From: Clostridia bacterium
GTDB lineage: Bacteria > Bacillota > Clostridia > Christensenellales > Aristaeellaceae
Length of the DNA stretch: 64,000 nt
Direction of reading: 5' to 3'
Assembly: GCA_017550745.1 (NCBI GenBank)
Contig: JAFZOG010000148.1
Span: 1-64,000 of the forward strand
The notes below the pieces were generated by a model. It saw nothing but the letters and a program-made list of their open reading frames with translations, was not told the origin of the DNA and searched no databases. Within the stretch, counting starts at the first letter, position 1. Every line of letters starts with the position of its first letter. Shown here one piece after another: positions 42,360 to 51,400 of the stretch. Position numbers and translations under genes: made by a program.

Positions 42360-44270
42360 TCAGCCGTTTCCGAAAAACACCGAAATGACGCAGTTGTGCA
42401 CCTCCAGGAACATGCCGGGGAAGACCAGGCAGTCATACCATTCCCAGGGGGATTCGTTCTCAGAGACCTTTCCCTCATGCTCCCAGCCATCCTCCGATAC
42501 CGGGAAAAAGTTTACCAGTTCGGTTTCGTCGGCGTTGCCGAACAGGGTAGACACCGCCGCGTAGCTGTCCGTGCTGCCGGGCATAGGCTGGACCATCAGG
42601 GTAAAATAATTTACATCGTTGGGAATCTGCCAGTCGCAGTAAAACCGGCCCGAACCCGAGAAGATTTCCTGGTTCTCCCCATAATTCCCCGGATACGGCG
42701 GCAGCAGGTACGGCCCCTCTTCCTTCCGCAGGGGATGGATTTCTCTCTCCCCCTGCACGGTCACTTTCGTCCCGGCTTCCATAAAGAAAGAATACGCGGT
42801 TTCATTCGGCATTTCTTCATAGACTTCATATTCGATGACGGTACCGTCCGGCTTTTCCAGCGTCAGCAGGCCCTCCTGACCGGGAGCCAGGAAGTAATAC
42901 CACAGGCCCTGTTCCGCTTTCGTGGCTGTCCAGGGGCCGTCCGCATCCCCGCCCATACCTTGGCTGTTATCCATATCCGCGTACAGCAGGGCTTCGCATT
43001 TTTCCTTTTCCATGTAGAAATTTCCAATGCTGTGGCTGCGCAGCTGCCAGTAGAAAACGCCGTTCCGCTCCATCTCCCCGATGATTTCCGCCAGCCGGGT
43101 TTCCGAATAATCGCTGCCCTCCTCCCATGGGTCGCCGGGATTCTTTTCGACAGGCACCATCATAAACTGCTGGCCATCCGGGCCCATTTCGCCTTGCGGC
43201 AGCAGGGCGAAGCCCAGCGCCGCGGGGCCCTGGTCGGTTGCCAGGCGGTCGGTCAGCTCGATCTGGGATACGGGCACCATCTTTTCCGTATACCACCCGG
43301 TCGGCGCGCCGCCATACACGATCTGGTACTGCCCCTTCATCTCCCCTGCCACGGTCACGGACGCGCCCTTGGGGATCGTCACGTCACCCGCTTCGGTTTC
43401 AATGTCCGTCTTTGCGATTCCTGTTCGCAGCTTTATTTCCGCCTGCCAGGGCTGGATGAACACGGTCACGTCCTCCATACGGACATAGCCGTTGATGTCC
43501 GCCTGCCACACCCATTCGTTTTTCACTTCATACGGCACGCCAAAGCTTTCTACCGTGGCCCGGGCCTTGGCTTTGGAATAATCCACGATCTTCACCGAAG
43601 CGCCGGGATACATTTTGGCGCATACCTTTTTCATCTCTTTATCCTCGTAGACTGGCACATAGCCGCCGCCGTCCGCGGGAAAAAGATACGCCTGCTTCAC
43701 TTCAAACCGGGTATTCCGGATGCGGGAAGCGCGAATATAGCCTACCGCGCCGTTCTGGTTCGCCGCCAGCCGCCAGTCGTCGCCGATATCGCCCAGCAGA
43801 TAGAGTTCTCCCTCCCCCACTTTGCCCACGATGTCCGCGCCGTTCCGAGGCTCCTCCAGCAGGTTGGCGCTGGGCAGGGCGGACGCCCGGTAAAACAGCT
43901 GCGGCGCTTCAAAATTAACGTTCATGGGCATCAGGTATTCCTTCAGCATATAGCCGGACAGGTTCACCCCCGCCTCGAAATTGGCGATCAGGTCCACATG
44001 CGCCCATTCCCGGCCCGTTTTGTCCCAGACAGGCGTATTATCGATCACGTACACCGGCGTACCGCTGTAAAACCGGCCCAAAGATTTGGAATTCATATCC
44101 GGTTTTTCGCGAAGATTCAGCCGGTCGCCCAATTTGGGATTCGCCACCACGGCCATGTAGCCCCCTATGTCCGCATCCCATCCGTATTCCGAATACTTGT
44201 CCGCCCGCGCCAGGGACACGGCTGACAGCGCCAGGCACAGGGCCAGGAATACCGTATATATCCGCTTCAT
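42360..44270 (-). CDS. Secreted protein with repeated bacterial SH3-like domains
   Basis: 636 residues from MKRIYTVFLALCLALSA, a Sec signal peptide ending near SLARA, with GGGAG before the ATG. At least three SH3-like segments can be read: GDRLNLREKPDMNSKSLGRF (about 45-64), SANLLEEPRNGADIVGKVGE (about 125-145) and TVFIQPWQAEIKLRTGIAK into GWYTEKMVP. The C-terminal 250 residues form an acidic region with no family I recognise. Such proteins usually bind the cell wall. It precedes the maf-mre cluster on the same strand but is separated by a terminator. Confidence 0.75.
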   Translation of the reverse strand: MKRIYTVFLALCLALSAVSLARADKYSEYGWDADIGGYMAVVANPKLGDRLNLREKPDMNSKSLGRFYSGTPVYVIDNTPVWDKTGREWAHVDLIANFEAGVNLSGYMLKEYLMPMNVNFEAPQLFYRASALPSANLLEEPRNGADIVGKVGEGELYLLGDIGDDWRLAANQNGAVGYIRASRIRNTRFEVKQAYLFPADGGGYVPVYEDKEMKKVCAKMYPGASVKIVDYSKAKARATVESFGVPYEVKNEWVWQADINGYVRMEDVTVFIQPWQAEIKLRTGIAKTDIETEAGDVTIPKGASVTVAGEMKGQYQIVYGGAPTGWYTEKMVPVSQIELTDRLATDQGPAALGFALLPQGEMGPDGQQFMMVPVEKNPGDPWEEGSDYSETRLAEIIGEMERNGVFYWQLRSHSIGNFYMEKEKCEALLYADMDNSQGMGGDADGPWTATKAEQGLWYYFLAPGQEGLLTLEKPDGTVIEYEVYEEMPNETAYSFFMEAGTKVTVQGEREIHPLRKEEGPYLLPPYPGNYGENQEIFSGSGRFYCDWQIPNDVNYFTLMVQPMPGSTDSYAAVSTLFGNADETELVNFFPVSEDGWEHEGKVSENESPWEWYDCLVFPGMFLEVHNCVISVFFGNG

Positions 44271-44348
44271 CTGCTCCCACTCCTTCGTGTTCTCTTCCAT
44301 ATATTAAGACGCGGAAGGACTGACATTTGTTCCATGGATTTGACAATT

Positions 44349-46331
44349 TTATTCCTTTTCCGCCGCTTTCATGGCGCGCATGGCGTTGAGGATGGCGAGG
44401 AAGCACACGCCCACATCGGCAAATACCGCCGCCCAGAGCGGTGCCAGGCGGAGCACGCCCAGCACCATCACCATGAGCTTTACCGCAAGGGAAAAGGCCA
44501 CGTTCTGCCTGACAATGCCCAGCGTTTTCCGCGCGATACGGATGGCCGCTGCCAGCTTCCGCGGGTCGTCGTCCATCAGCACCACGTCCGCGGCCTCGAT
44601 GGCCGCGTCGCTGCCCAGGGCGCCCATGGCCACGCCGATGTCGGCCCGGGCCAGCACCGGCGCGTCGTTGATGCCGTCGCCCACGAACACCAGCGCACCG
44701 CCCTCCTTCTGCTCCAGCAGCAGCTTTTCCACATGCAGCACCTTTTCGTCAGGCAGCAGCCCCGCGTGGGCCTCGTCCACGCCGACCGTCCGGGCAACCG
44801 CCTCCGCCACCGCATGGCTGTCGCCGGTGAGCATCACGGTCTTTTGGACACCCAGGCGCTTCATTTCCTGAACAGCCTCGGCGGAGCCGGGCTTCACAAC
44901 GTCGGAAATGCAGATATAACCCAGATACTTTCCGTCCGCCGCCACGTGCACCACCGTGCCTTCCTTCGGCGCGCGCCCGCAGGGAATGCCTTCCCGCAGC
45001 ATCAGCTGGGTGTTTCCCACATACACCGTATGCCCGTTGACCTTCGCCCGCACGCCGTGGCCGGAGATTTCCGCCACGTTTTCCACCGTCCAGCCGGAAA
45101 TATCCCGCGGACACCCCTCCCGCAGGGACTCCGCGATGGGGTGGGTGCTGAACCGTTCGGCGGCGGCAGCCAGGGCGATCATATCGTCCTTTGTTCCCTG
45201 AACCGCCTTCGCCTCTGTGACGGCGAATTTTCCTTCGGTCAGCGTGCCGGTTTTATCGAAGACGATCACATCCGCTTTCGCCAGCGTTTCCAGGTATCCC
45301 GCGCCTTTCACCAGGATTCCGCGGCGGGACGCACCGCCGATGCCGCTGAAAAAGGTGAGGGGCACAGAAATGACCAGGGCGCAGGGGCAGGAGATGACCA
45401 GGAAAGTGAGGGCCGACGTGATCCACCGGCTCCACGCCCCGCCCAACAGCAGCGGAGGAACCAGCGCTACCAGCACGGCAAGGATGACCACCGCAGGGGT
45501 GTAGATCCGGGCAAAACGGGTGATAAACTGATCTGCCCGGGATTTATTTTCACCCGCGTGCTCCACCAGCTCCAGGATGCGGGAAACGGTGGAATCCTCA
45601 TAAGCGTGGGTGACCTGGATCCGCAGGAGGCCATTTAGGTTCACACAGCCGCTTAAAGCCGCGTCGCCGGGCTTCACATGGCGCGGCACGCTTTCTCCGG
45701 TGAGCGCCAGGGTGTTCAGGCTCGAATCCCCCGCGATGACCGTACCGTCCAGCGGCACCTTTTCCCCCGGGCGCACCACGATGGTCTCCCCTACTTGGAC
45801 ATACTGCGGCAGGATGGTTTCCACCCGGCCGTCTCGCTCCACGTTCGCAGCATCCGGGCGGATATCCATCAGCTCCGCGATGGATTCCCGGCTTTGGTCC
45901 ACGGCATAGTCCTGGAAAAACTCGCCGATCTGGTACAGCAGCATCACCGCCACGCCCTCGGCGTAATCTCCCAGGCAGAACGCGCCGACGCTGGCCACGG
46001 TCATCAGGAACATCTCGTCCAGCGGCTCCAGGCGCAGGATGCTTTTCACCGCCTCCGTCACCACAGGCCAGCCCACCGTCAGGTAGGAAAGGGCAAACAC
46101 GGCGATTTTCATCCAATCCGCCATGGGAACCAGCAGACCCATCAGCAGCAGGGCCGCGCTGACGCCGATGCGAATGAGCGCGGGTTTCCGGTTTTCTTCC
46201 CCGCCGTGTTCGTGCCCGTGGTCATGGCAGTGTCCGCAGCCGTGGTCATGGCATTCCGCATGATCATGGCAGTGTTCATGGCCGTGCTTTTCTTCGTGTT
46301 CATGCTCCGTATGGCAATGCTTGCAGCTCAT
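44349..46331 (-). CDS. Zn/Cd-exporting P1B-type ATPase
   Basis: 660 residues from MSCKHCHTEH, with GGAGG upstream. The N-terminus is a His-rich metal-binding tail of about 45 residues instead of an HMA domain. Core motifs: TGES (ALTGESVP), the CPC metal site in ISCPCALVISVP, DKTGTLT phosphorylation site, HPI and [14 protein letters not shown]. The CPC motif with a His-rich tail fits ZntA/CadA exporters of Zn, Cd or Pb. An ArsR-family regulator lies immediately upstream in the same operon. Confidence 0.93.
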   Translation of the reverse strand: MSCKHCHTEHEHEEKHGHEHCHDHAECHDHGCGHCHDHGHEHGGEENRKPALIRIGVSAALLLMGLLVPMADWMKIAVFALSYLTVGWPVVTEAVKSILRLEPLDEMFLMTVASVGAFCLGDYAEGVAVMLLYQIGEFFQDYAVDQSRESIAELMDIRPDAANVERDGRVETILPQYVQVGETIVVRPGEKVPLDGTVIAGDSSLNTLALTGESVPRHVKPGDAALSGCVNLNGLLRIQVTHAYEDSTVSRILELVEHAGENKSRADQFITRFARIYTPAVVILAVLVALVPPLLLGGAWSRWITSALTFLVISCPCALVISVPLTFFSGIGGASRRGILVKGAGYLETLAKADVIVFDKTGTLTEGKFAVTEAKAVQGTKDDMIALAAAAERFSTHPIAESLREGCPRDISGWTVENVAEISGHGVRAKVNGHTVYVGNTQLMLREGIPCGRAPKEGTVVHVAADGKYLGYICISDVVKPGSAEAVQEMKRLGVQKTVMLTGDSHAVAEAVARTVGVDEAHAGLLPDEKVLHVEKLLLEQKEGGALVFVGDGINDAPVLARADIGVAMGALGSDAAIEAADVVLMDDDPRKLAAAIRIARKTLGIVRQNVAFSLAVKLMVMVLGVLRLAPLWAAVFADVGVCFLAILNAMRAMKAAEKE

Positions 46332-46389
46332 ATGCTCCCCTCCGGTTCCGTATCGTTTGAAACACTGGCTTTTTTCTGTCCGCCGCGCT

Positions 46390-46749
46390 CTACTCGCAAA
46401 GATGCTCCATCCCCATGTCGATGATGGTGCGCACATGCTCGTCCGCCAGGGAATAATACACCGTTTTTCCCTCCCGCCGGAACTTCACCAGCTTGTTCGC
46501 TTTCAGCACCCGAAGCTGGTGGGACACCGCGGACGGGCTGGCTTTCAGCAGCTCCGCAATGTCCCCCACGCACATTTCCGCCTCCATCAGCGCGTACAGG
46601 ATTTTGATGCGCGTGCTGTCGCCGAACACCTTGTACAGCTCCGCCAGGTCGTAAAGCAATTCCTCGTCCGGCATGTCCGCACTGACGGAGGAAATCAATT
46701 CGGGATGGATGGTTTCCCCCGCTGTTTCCGGGGATTCACTCCTGTTCAT
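46390..46749 (-). CDS. ArsR/SmtB-family metal-responsive repressor
   Basis: 119 residues from the ATG at 46749, which has AAAGGA at proper spacing; upstream ATGs at 46782 and 46758 are less well placed. The winged helix includes LAELYKVFGDSTRIKILYAL, AELLKASPSAVSHQLRVLKA and LVKFRREGKTVYYSL. CVGD in ALMEAEMCVGDIA resembles the ELCVCDL metal site region of CadC-type sensors, with one Cys. The C-terminal DEHVRTIIDMGMEH fits the alpha-5 zinc site of CzrA/SmtB. It probably represses itself and the ATPase. Confidence 0.9.
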   Translation of the reverse strand: MNRSESPETAGETIHPELISSVSADMPDEELLYDLAELYKVFGDSTRIKILYALMEAEMCVGDIAELLKASPSAVSHQLRVLKANKLVKFRREGKTVYYSLADEHVRTIIDMGMEHLCE

Positions 46750-46767
46750 TGTGCTCATCCTTTCATT

Positions 46768-46781
46768 TGAACAACTGTTCA
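46768..46781. promoter_or_regulatory. ArsR/SmtB-type operator
   Basis: TGAACAACTGTTCA is a 6-2-6 palindrome, the classical form for SmtB/CzrA/CadC regulators. It lies just downstream of the -10 of the arsR-ATPase promoter. Confidence 0.8.
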
Positions 46782-46787
46782 TATATT

Positions 46788-46816
46788 ATTATATGCAAAA
46801 CGCCCCCGGCTGTCAA
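46788..46816 (-). promoter_or_regulatory. Consensus promoter of the arsR-ATPase operon
   Basis: Minus-strand TTGACA (46816-46811), 17-base spacer, TATAAT (46793-46788), matching both hexamers exactly. Confidence 0.85.
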
Positions 46817-46825
46817 GGGCGTTTT
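46797..46825 (-). terminator. Terminator of the glycosyltransferase operon, inside the next promoter
   Basis: On the minus strand AAAACGCCC (46825-46817) pairs with GGGCGTTTT (46805-46797), ending in TTTT. The hairpin loop and right arm contain the -35 and spacer of the arsR promoter. Confidence 0.6.
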
Positions 46826-46875
46826 GCAGTAAAAATGATTTTATATGCTTCTCAGTCTAAAAAATGAGATGGAGT

Positions 46876-47865
46876 TTAGCCTTGTTTTTCTTCGATCCAG
46901 TGCCGCGCCGTGCTTTTCCAGGTGCGTTCGCTGATGATATAACGCGGACGGCGCTTGGCCTCCAGGTAGGTTTTTCCCACGTATTGGCCGACGATGCCCA
47001 GGGCGATCATCTGCAGGCCCCCCAGCAGGCACAGGACGCAGATCACCGTGCTTAAGCCCGCCAAAGCGCTTTCGATGGCTGCCTGCACAATCGCGGCCAC
47101 AGCCAGGATCAGGCCCGCCAAAATGAGGATGAAGCCTGCCCCCGTGACCATGGAAACGGGCTTGACAGACAGGCTGGTGATGCCGTTGAAGGCCAGCGCC
47201 AGCATTTTTTTCAGCGGATAATGGCTTTCCCCCGCCATGCGTTCGGCGCGCTCATAATATACGCTGGCGCTCTTGAAGCCCACCAGCGGGATCATGCCGC
47301 GCAGGAAGATATTCACTTCCTCATAGTCCGCCAAATGGTTCAGCACCCGGCTGCTCACCAGGCGGTAATCCGCGTGGTTGAACACCACCTCCGCGCCCAT
47401 CCAGTTCATGAGATGGTAAAAGCCCTCGGCGGTGGTGCGCTTGAACCAGGTATCGGTGGTCCGCTTGGAGCGCACGCCGTACACGATTTCGCACCCGGCC
47501 AGGTATTCGTCCACCATCTTATCCATGGCGTTGATGTCGTCCTGGCCGTCGCAGTCGATGGAGATGGTGATGTCGCACTTGTCCTTCGCTTCCATCAGCC
47601 CGGCCAGCACGGCGTTCTGATGGCCCCGGTTGCGGCTCTGGCAGATGCCGATGAAGTGTTCATCCTGCTCCGACAGGCCGCGGATGATTTCCCAGGTCTT
47701 GTCCTTCGACCCGTCGTTGACAAACAGCACCCGGCTGTTGGGGCTGATCTTGCCCGCGCCGGAAAGCGATTTGATTTTGTCCAGGAACATCGGCGCCGTC
47801 ATCGGCAGCACCTGCTCCTCATTGTAGCAGGGAATCACGATCCACAGTATCGGTCTTGCGCTCAT
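46876..47865 (-). CDS. Family 2 glycosyltransferase (DPM1/GtrB-like, membrane)
   Basis: 329 residues from MSARPILWIVIPCYNEEQVL, with AAGGAC upstream. The GT-A domain has VNDGSKDKTW and SIDCDGQDD (DXD-type metal site) and the FNHADYRLVSS block. Two C-terminal membrane helices (about 232-258 and 265-295) and the ending YLEAKRRPRYII match polyprenyl-phosphate glycosyltransferases, which make lipid-linked glucose or bactoprenol-sugar donors. It is the last gene of the lacI-malQ-xre operon. Confidence 0.92.
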   Translation of the reverse strand: MSARPILWIVIPCYNEEQVLPMTAPMFLDKIKSLSGAGKISPNSRVLFVNDGSKDKTWEIIRGLSEQDEHFIGICQSRNRGHQNAVLAGLMEAKDKCDITISIDCDGQDDINAMDKMVDEYLAGCEIVYGVRSKRTTDTWFKRTTAEGFYHLMNWMGAEVVFNHADYRLVSSRVLNHLADYEEVNIFLRGMIPLVGFKSASVYYERAERMAGESHYPLKKMLALAFNGITSLSVKPVSMVTGAGFILILAGLILAVAAIVQAAIESALAGLSTVICVLCLLGGLQMIALGIVGQYVGKTYLEAKRRPRYIISERTWKSTARHWIEEKQG

Positions 47866-47935
47866 ACGGTTTGTCCTTCCATGTTCAGATAGAATAACGC
47901 TTCCACGGCCCGGTTCTCCCGGAAAAACGCGGCCT

Positions 47936-48670
47936 TTACGCCAGCTCCGCTTCCAGGCGCACACAGCGGCCCACGAAGGTCAGGTCGCTAAAGTTTTTGA
48001 TTTCGCTTTCAAAGGCTTCGTCATACTTTTGCAGCATCGCCTGGTAATCGTTCACCCGCTTGACCTTCCGCAGGATCCGTCCCTGGGGCGTTTGCAGCAG
48101 CATGATCGCCCCGTCCACCGCCGCCTGGGCGGGCACCACCAGCAGCAGGTCGCCCCGCTGCACGCGGAAGCCCCGCAGGCTGTTGTCCGGTGCCATAAAG
48201 TAATACACCTTATCCGGCGCCGCTCCTTCGATCCTGCCGTTGGTGATCGGCAGCAGGCGGTGGCCCACTTCCTTCATGACGGCGTTGTAGATGGGCACAT
48301 GCTTGAGCACGCCGGACAGCGCGTCCAGCCAGATGGACCCGGCAACGCCGGGGCCGCTCTCCGCCACCACCTCGGCTTTTTCCTGTTTGGCAGGGGCCTT
48401 CTTCGCTTCCGCCGCCTTGGTCAGCTGGGGCACGGCGGACTGCAGATCCACCGTTGCAGCGATGTCGTCCAGGGTAAAGTCCGCCTCCGTGTGCTCTGTC
48501 ATGCCCATGGATTTCAGGATGCGCCGGGCCTGGTCGTCCGCGATGATGCGGGTGCCAGCTTCCACTTCCATCAAGTATTTGTCGCTCACGCCGCACTTCC
48601 GGGCCACCTGCTTATGTGTCAGCCCCTGCCGCGTGCGCTCCAAACGAATCAAATCCCCTAATCTGCTCAC
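47936..48670 (-). CDS. XRE-family regulator with an S24/LexA-like C-terminal domain
   Basis: 244 residues from a GTG overlapping the malQ TGA (GTGA). An N-terminal Cro/CI helix-turn-helix (LIRLERTRQGLTHKQVARKC) is followed by an Ala/Lys linker, then a C-terminal region from about 120 with PDNSLRGFRVQRGDLLLVVP and GRILRKVKRV. The spacing resembles the S24 fold of LexA and CI-type repressors. However, the usual GDSM nucleophile context is DNSL, and the catalytic pair cannot be confirmed. Its coupling to malQ suggests regulation of storage-polysaccharide or envelope functions. Confidence 0.7.
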   Translation of the reverse strand: MSRLGDLIRLERTRQGLTHKQVARKCGVSDKYLMEVEAGTRIIADDQARRILKSMGMTEHTEADFTLDDIAATVDLQSAVPQLTKAAEAKKAPAKQEKAEVVAESGPGVAGSIWLDALSGVLKHVPIYNAVMKEVGHRLLPITNGRIEGAAPDKVYYFMAPDNSLRGFRVQRGDLLLVVPAQAAVDGAIMLLQTPQGRILRKVKRVNDYQAMLQKYDEAFESEIKNFSDLTFVGRCVRLEAELA

Positions 48671-50163
48671 TTGCCGTCTCCTTCATCCATCTGCCGTTTG
48701 CACTCACCATTCAGTTTTTTCAGCTTCCGCGCCAGGGCCGGGGTCGCCGCGCCGGGCTTCATGCGCCACAGCCAGTTGCCGCCGATGGTGCCGGGGCGGT
48801 TCATGGTGGCCCAGTCGTCCAGGCCTAACACATCCTGCATGGAAGCCATGGCGATGCGGGCTTTGCTTTCAAACACAGTCTTCACGAACGCCCAGGGCGC
48901 TTCGTCGATCGTCTTGAAGCCGGTGATTTCCTGGGCGGATTTCAATTCGTCCTTGGTGCATTCCTTCACCCGGCTCAGGGCGGTCACGTTGTCGTGGGTG
49001 CCGGTGTAATAGGCGGTATTCTCAGGAATGTTTTCCGGTATATGCACGTTGGAGTCATCCGCGCCGAAGGCGAAGGACAGCACCTTCATGCCCGGGTACC
49101 CGGTGAAAGCAATGACCTCCCGCACGCGGTCATTCACCGCGCCCAGGTCTTCCGCCACGATGTCCAGGCCGGGCAGCTTTTTATTCAGCACTTTGAACAG
49201 GTCTTCCCCGGGGCCGATCACCCAATGTCCGCCGCGGGCGTTGGGCGCGCCGTGGGCCACGGAGAAATAATTGGCAAAGCCGATGAAGTGGTCGACGCGG
49301 ATGATGTCGTACATCTTGCCCATGTGCGCCATGCGCTTGACCCACCAGTCGTAGCCCTTTGTTTTCAGGTAGCTCCACCGGTACAGGGGATTGCCCCACA
49401 GCTGGCCGTCTTCGGAGAAGTAATCCGGGGGCACCCCCGCGATGCGCCGGGGCACGCGGTTCTTATCCAGCTGGAACACCTCCGGCTTCGTCCAGGTGTC
49501 GGCGCTGTCCTCGGCCACGTAGATGGGCATATCCCCAAACAGCTTGATCCCCAAACCGTTGCAGTATTCCTTGAGCGCGAACCACTGCTGGGCGAACACA
49601 TACTGGCACCACATATGGAAGCGGATTTCCTTGTCCAGTTTCTTTTCGTACTTGGCAACCGCTTCCGGCTCCCGCATCATGATCCCCCGGTCGGGCCACT
49701 TCGTCCACATGGCCTTGTCAAAGTGATTCTTCACCGCGGTGAACAGGGCGAAATCCCGCAGCCAGTCGTTTTCATCGGCAAACTGCCGGATGGCCTTTTT
49801 GAGCTTCCGCTCGGAAGCCGTAAACGCCTTGCGCAGCAGCGCCCATTTGTATTCCTGCACCGATGGGAAATCCACTTGATTCAGATCGGCGGGCACGAAC
49901 CGCTCCGCGTCGGCCAGGTCCAGCCAGCCGTTTTCCGCCAGCTTGTCGATGGAAATCAGCATGGGATTGCCGGCGAAAATACTGGTGGATTGGTAGGGAG
50001 ATTCCGCGTAGCCCGTTGGCCCCATGGGGAGCACCTGCCAAATGCCCATATTGGCGGCATGCAGAAAGTCCGCAAACTGATAGGCTTCCTTGCCCATGCT
50101 GCCGATGCCGTCAGGGCCTGGCAGAGAGGAAATGTGCAGCAGGATACCGCTTTGGCGTTTCAT
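48667..50163 (-). CDS. malQ: 4-alpha-glucanotransferase
   Basis: 498 residues from MKRQSGILLHISSLPGPDGI; AAAGGA sits eight bases upstream. GH77 motifs are IRVDHFIGF (nucleophile Asp region), IVAEDLG (acid/base Glu) and GTHDN (third carboxylate). It moves alpha-1,4-glucan segments between maltodextrins in the cytosol. It follows a LacI-type regulator and precedes an XRE regulator and a glycosyltransferase in one operon. Confidence 0.95.
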   Translation of the reverse strand: MKRQSGILLHISSLPGPDGIGSMGKEAYQFADFLHAANMGIWQVLPMGPTGYAESPYQSTSIFAGNPMLISIDKLAENGWLDLADAERFVPADLNQVDFPSVQEYKWALLRKAFTASERKLKKAIRQFADENDWLRDFALFTAVKNHFDKAMWTKWPDRGIMMREPEAVAKYEKKLDKEIRFHMWCQYVFAQQWFALKEYCNGLGIKLFGDMPIYVAEDSADTWTKPEVFQLDKNRVPRRIAGVPPDYFSEDGQLWGNPLYRWSYLKTKGYDWWVKRMAHMGKMYDIIRVDHFIGFANYFSVAHGAPNARGGHWVIGPGEDLFKVLNKKLPGLDIVAEDLGAVNDRVREVIAFTGYPGMKVLSFAFGADDSNVHIPENIPENTAYYTGTHDNVTALSRVKECTKDELKSAQEITGFKTIDEAPWAFVKTVFESKARIAMASMQDVLGLDDWATMNRPGTIGGNWLWRMKPGAATPALARKLKKLNGECKRQMDEGDGK

Positions 50164-50227
50164 ACAGTTCATCCTTTCCTTATGTAAAATTATAAGTCTG
50201 TAAACAAAGTCGCAAATGCTTGCATCT

Positions 50228-51232
50228 TTATCTGACCGATTCCCGGATCTCGATTTTGGCTTCCACGGTGATATGCCGGGCGGGCGCGTGGTTTTCCAGC
50301 ATGTCGGTAAGCACCGCCACGCTCTCCTTCGCGATTTCCTCCACCGGCTGGACAATGGTGGAAAGCCGGGGCGTGGTGTACTGGCCGATTTCAAGGCCGT
50401 CCACCCCCATCACGCTCACATCCCGGGGCACATGCTTCCCCAGGTCAGCCAGCGCGCGCATGACGCCCAGCGCTACCGTATCGCTCATGCAGAACACCGC
50501 GTCGATCCCGGGATTTTTTTCAAAGAAGCGCAGCCCGGCTTCGTAAGCGTCAGGCAGGAGAAAGCGGGTTTCCACATAACGGCTTTCGTCCAGCGCCATT
50601 CCCTGCTCCCGCAATGCGTCCTCCGCGCCCAGCGCGCGGAGCACCAGGCTGTCGTCCCCCGTGCGCCTGCCGCCGAAGACGGCGATGTGCTTATGCCCGC
50701 GCTTCAGCAGCGCTTCCACCGCTTTGCGCGCCATGGCTCGATTGTCCATCGCCACAGACGCGGCCCGTTCCATGGCGGTCGATGCTGTGTTCACCGTGGC
50801 GAACACCATGGGAATGCTTTCGCCCTTCAATACATTGCACCTTTCGTCGATGCGGCTGCCTAAAAAGATGATGCCCGCGATCCGCCGCCGGTTCATCAGC
50901 GTCAGGGCATGGAGAAATTCATCGTCCTGCTCGTCGATGTATTCGGTGATCATGGCGATCCTCTCCCGCCTGGGGCAGAGCAGGATCGCTTCCGTGAGCG
51001 CGTTGAGAAAGGCGTTCTTCCGCCCGCGGATGATCAGCGCGACGGTCTCCCCCTCCGCCTGCTTGAGCCCGCGGGCATTGGCATTGCCCACGAAGTGGCA
51101 CCTGGCCATCACCCGGCGCACCTTTTCCTTCGTTTCCTGGCTCACATCCGGCCGGTCATTCAGCACCCTGGACACTGTGGTCACGCTGACCCCCGCCATT
51201 TCCGCAATGTCCCGGATGGTATAAATCTTCAT
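50228..51232 (-). CDS. LacI-family regulator (MalR-like)
   Basis: 334 residues. The HTH reads IYTIRDIAEMAGVSVTTVSR, then the hinge VLNDRPDVSQETKEKV and an effector domain with AVFCMSDTVALGVMRALADLG. It is 64 bases upstream of malQ on the same strand and so probably regulates maltodextrin use and its own operon, through the palindrome at 51264-51277. Confidence 0.9.
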   Translation of the reverse strand: MKIYTIRDIAEMAGVSVTTVSRVLNDRPDVSQETKEKVRRVMARCHFVGNANARGLKQAEGETVALIIRGRKNAFLNALTEAILLCPRRERIAMITEYIDEQDDEFLHALTLMNRRRIAGIIFLGSRIDERCNVLKGESIPMVFATVNTASTAMERAASVAMDNRAMARKAVEALLKRGHKHIAVFGGRRTGDDSLVLRALGAEDALREQGMALDESRYVETRFLLPDAYEAGLRFFEKNPGIDAVFCMSDTVALGVMRALADLGKHVPRDVSVMGVDGLEIGQYTTPRLSTIVQPVEEIAKESVAVLTDMLENHAPARHITVEAKIEIRESVR

Positions 51233-51263
51233 AGCGCTTTCCTCGTCAGACAGCTTGCCGCAT

Positions 51264-51277
51264 CGTTATCGGTAACG
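51264..51277. promoter_or_regulatory. Candidate operator of the MalR-like regulator
   Basis: CGTTATCGGTAACG is an inverted repeat (CGTTA/TAACG) with central CG, typical for LacI-family proteins. It lies about 15 bases downstream of the -10 of the lacI-malQ promoter. Confidence 0.6.
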
Positions 51278-51292
51278 TTTTCAATCATCGGT

Positions 51293-51321
51293 ATCATATC
51301 ATTTGGAATCCTTTCTGTCAA
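51293..51321 (-). promoter_or_regulatory. Promoter of the lacI-malQ operon
   Basis: Minus-strand TTGACA (51321-51316), 17-base spacer, TATGAT (51298-51293). Confidence 0.8.
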
Positions 51322-51342
51322 TAGCCCGCAGCGCTTATTCGG

Positions 51343-51371
51343 TTGACACGCCATGGAAGCCATGCTACAAT
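51343..51371 (+). promoter_or_regulatory. Promoter of the kinase-like gene
   Basis: TTGACA (51343-51348), 17-base spacer, TACAAT (51366-51371), 30 bases before the start codon. Confidence 0.8.
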
Positions 51372-51400
51372 GGACGCACCGATTCAAGGAGGGGAAATAC

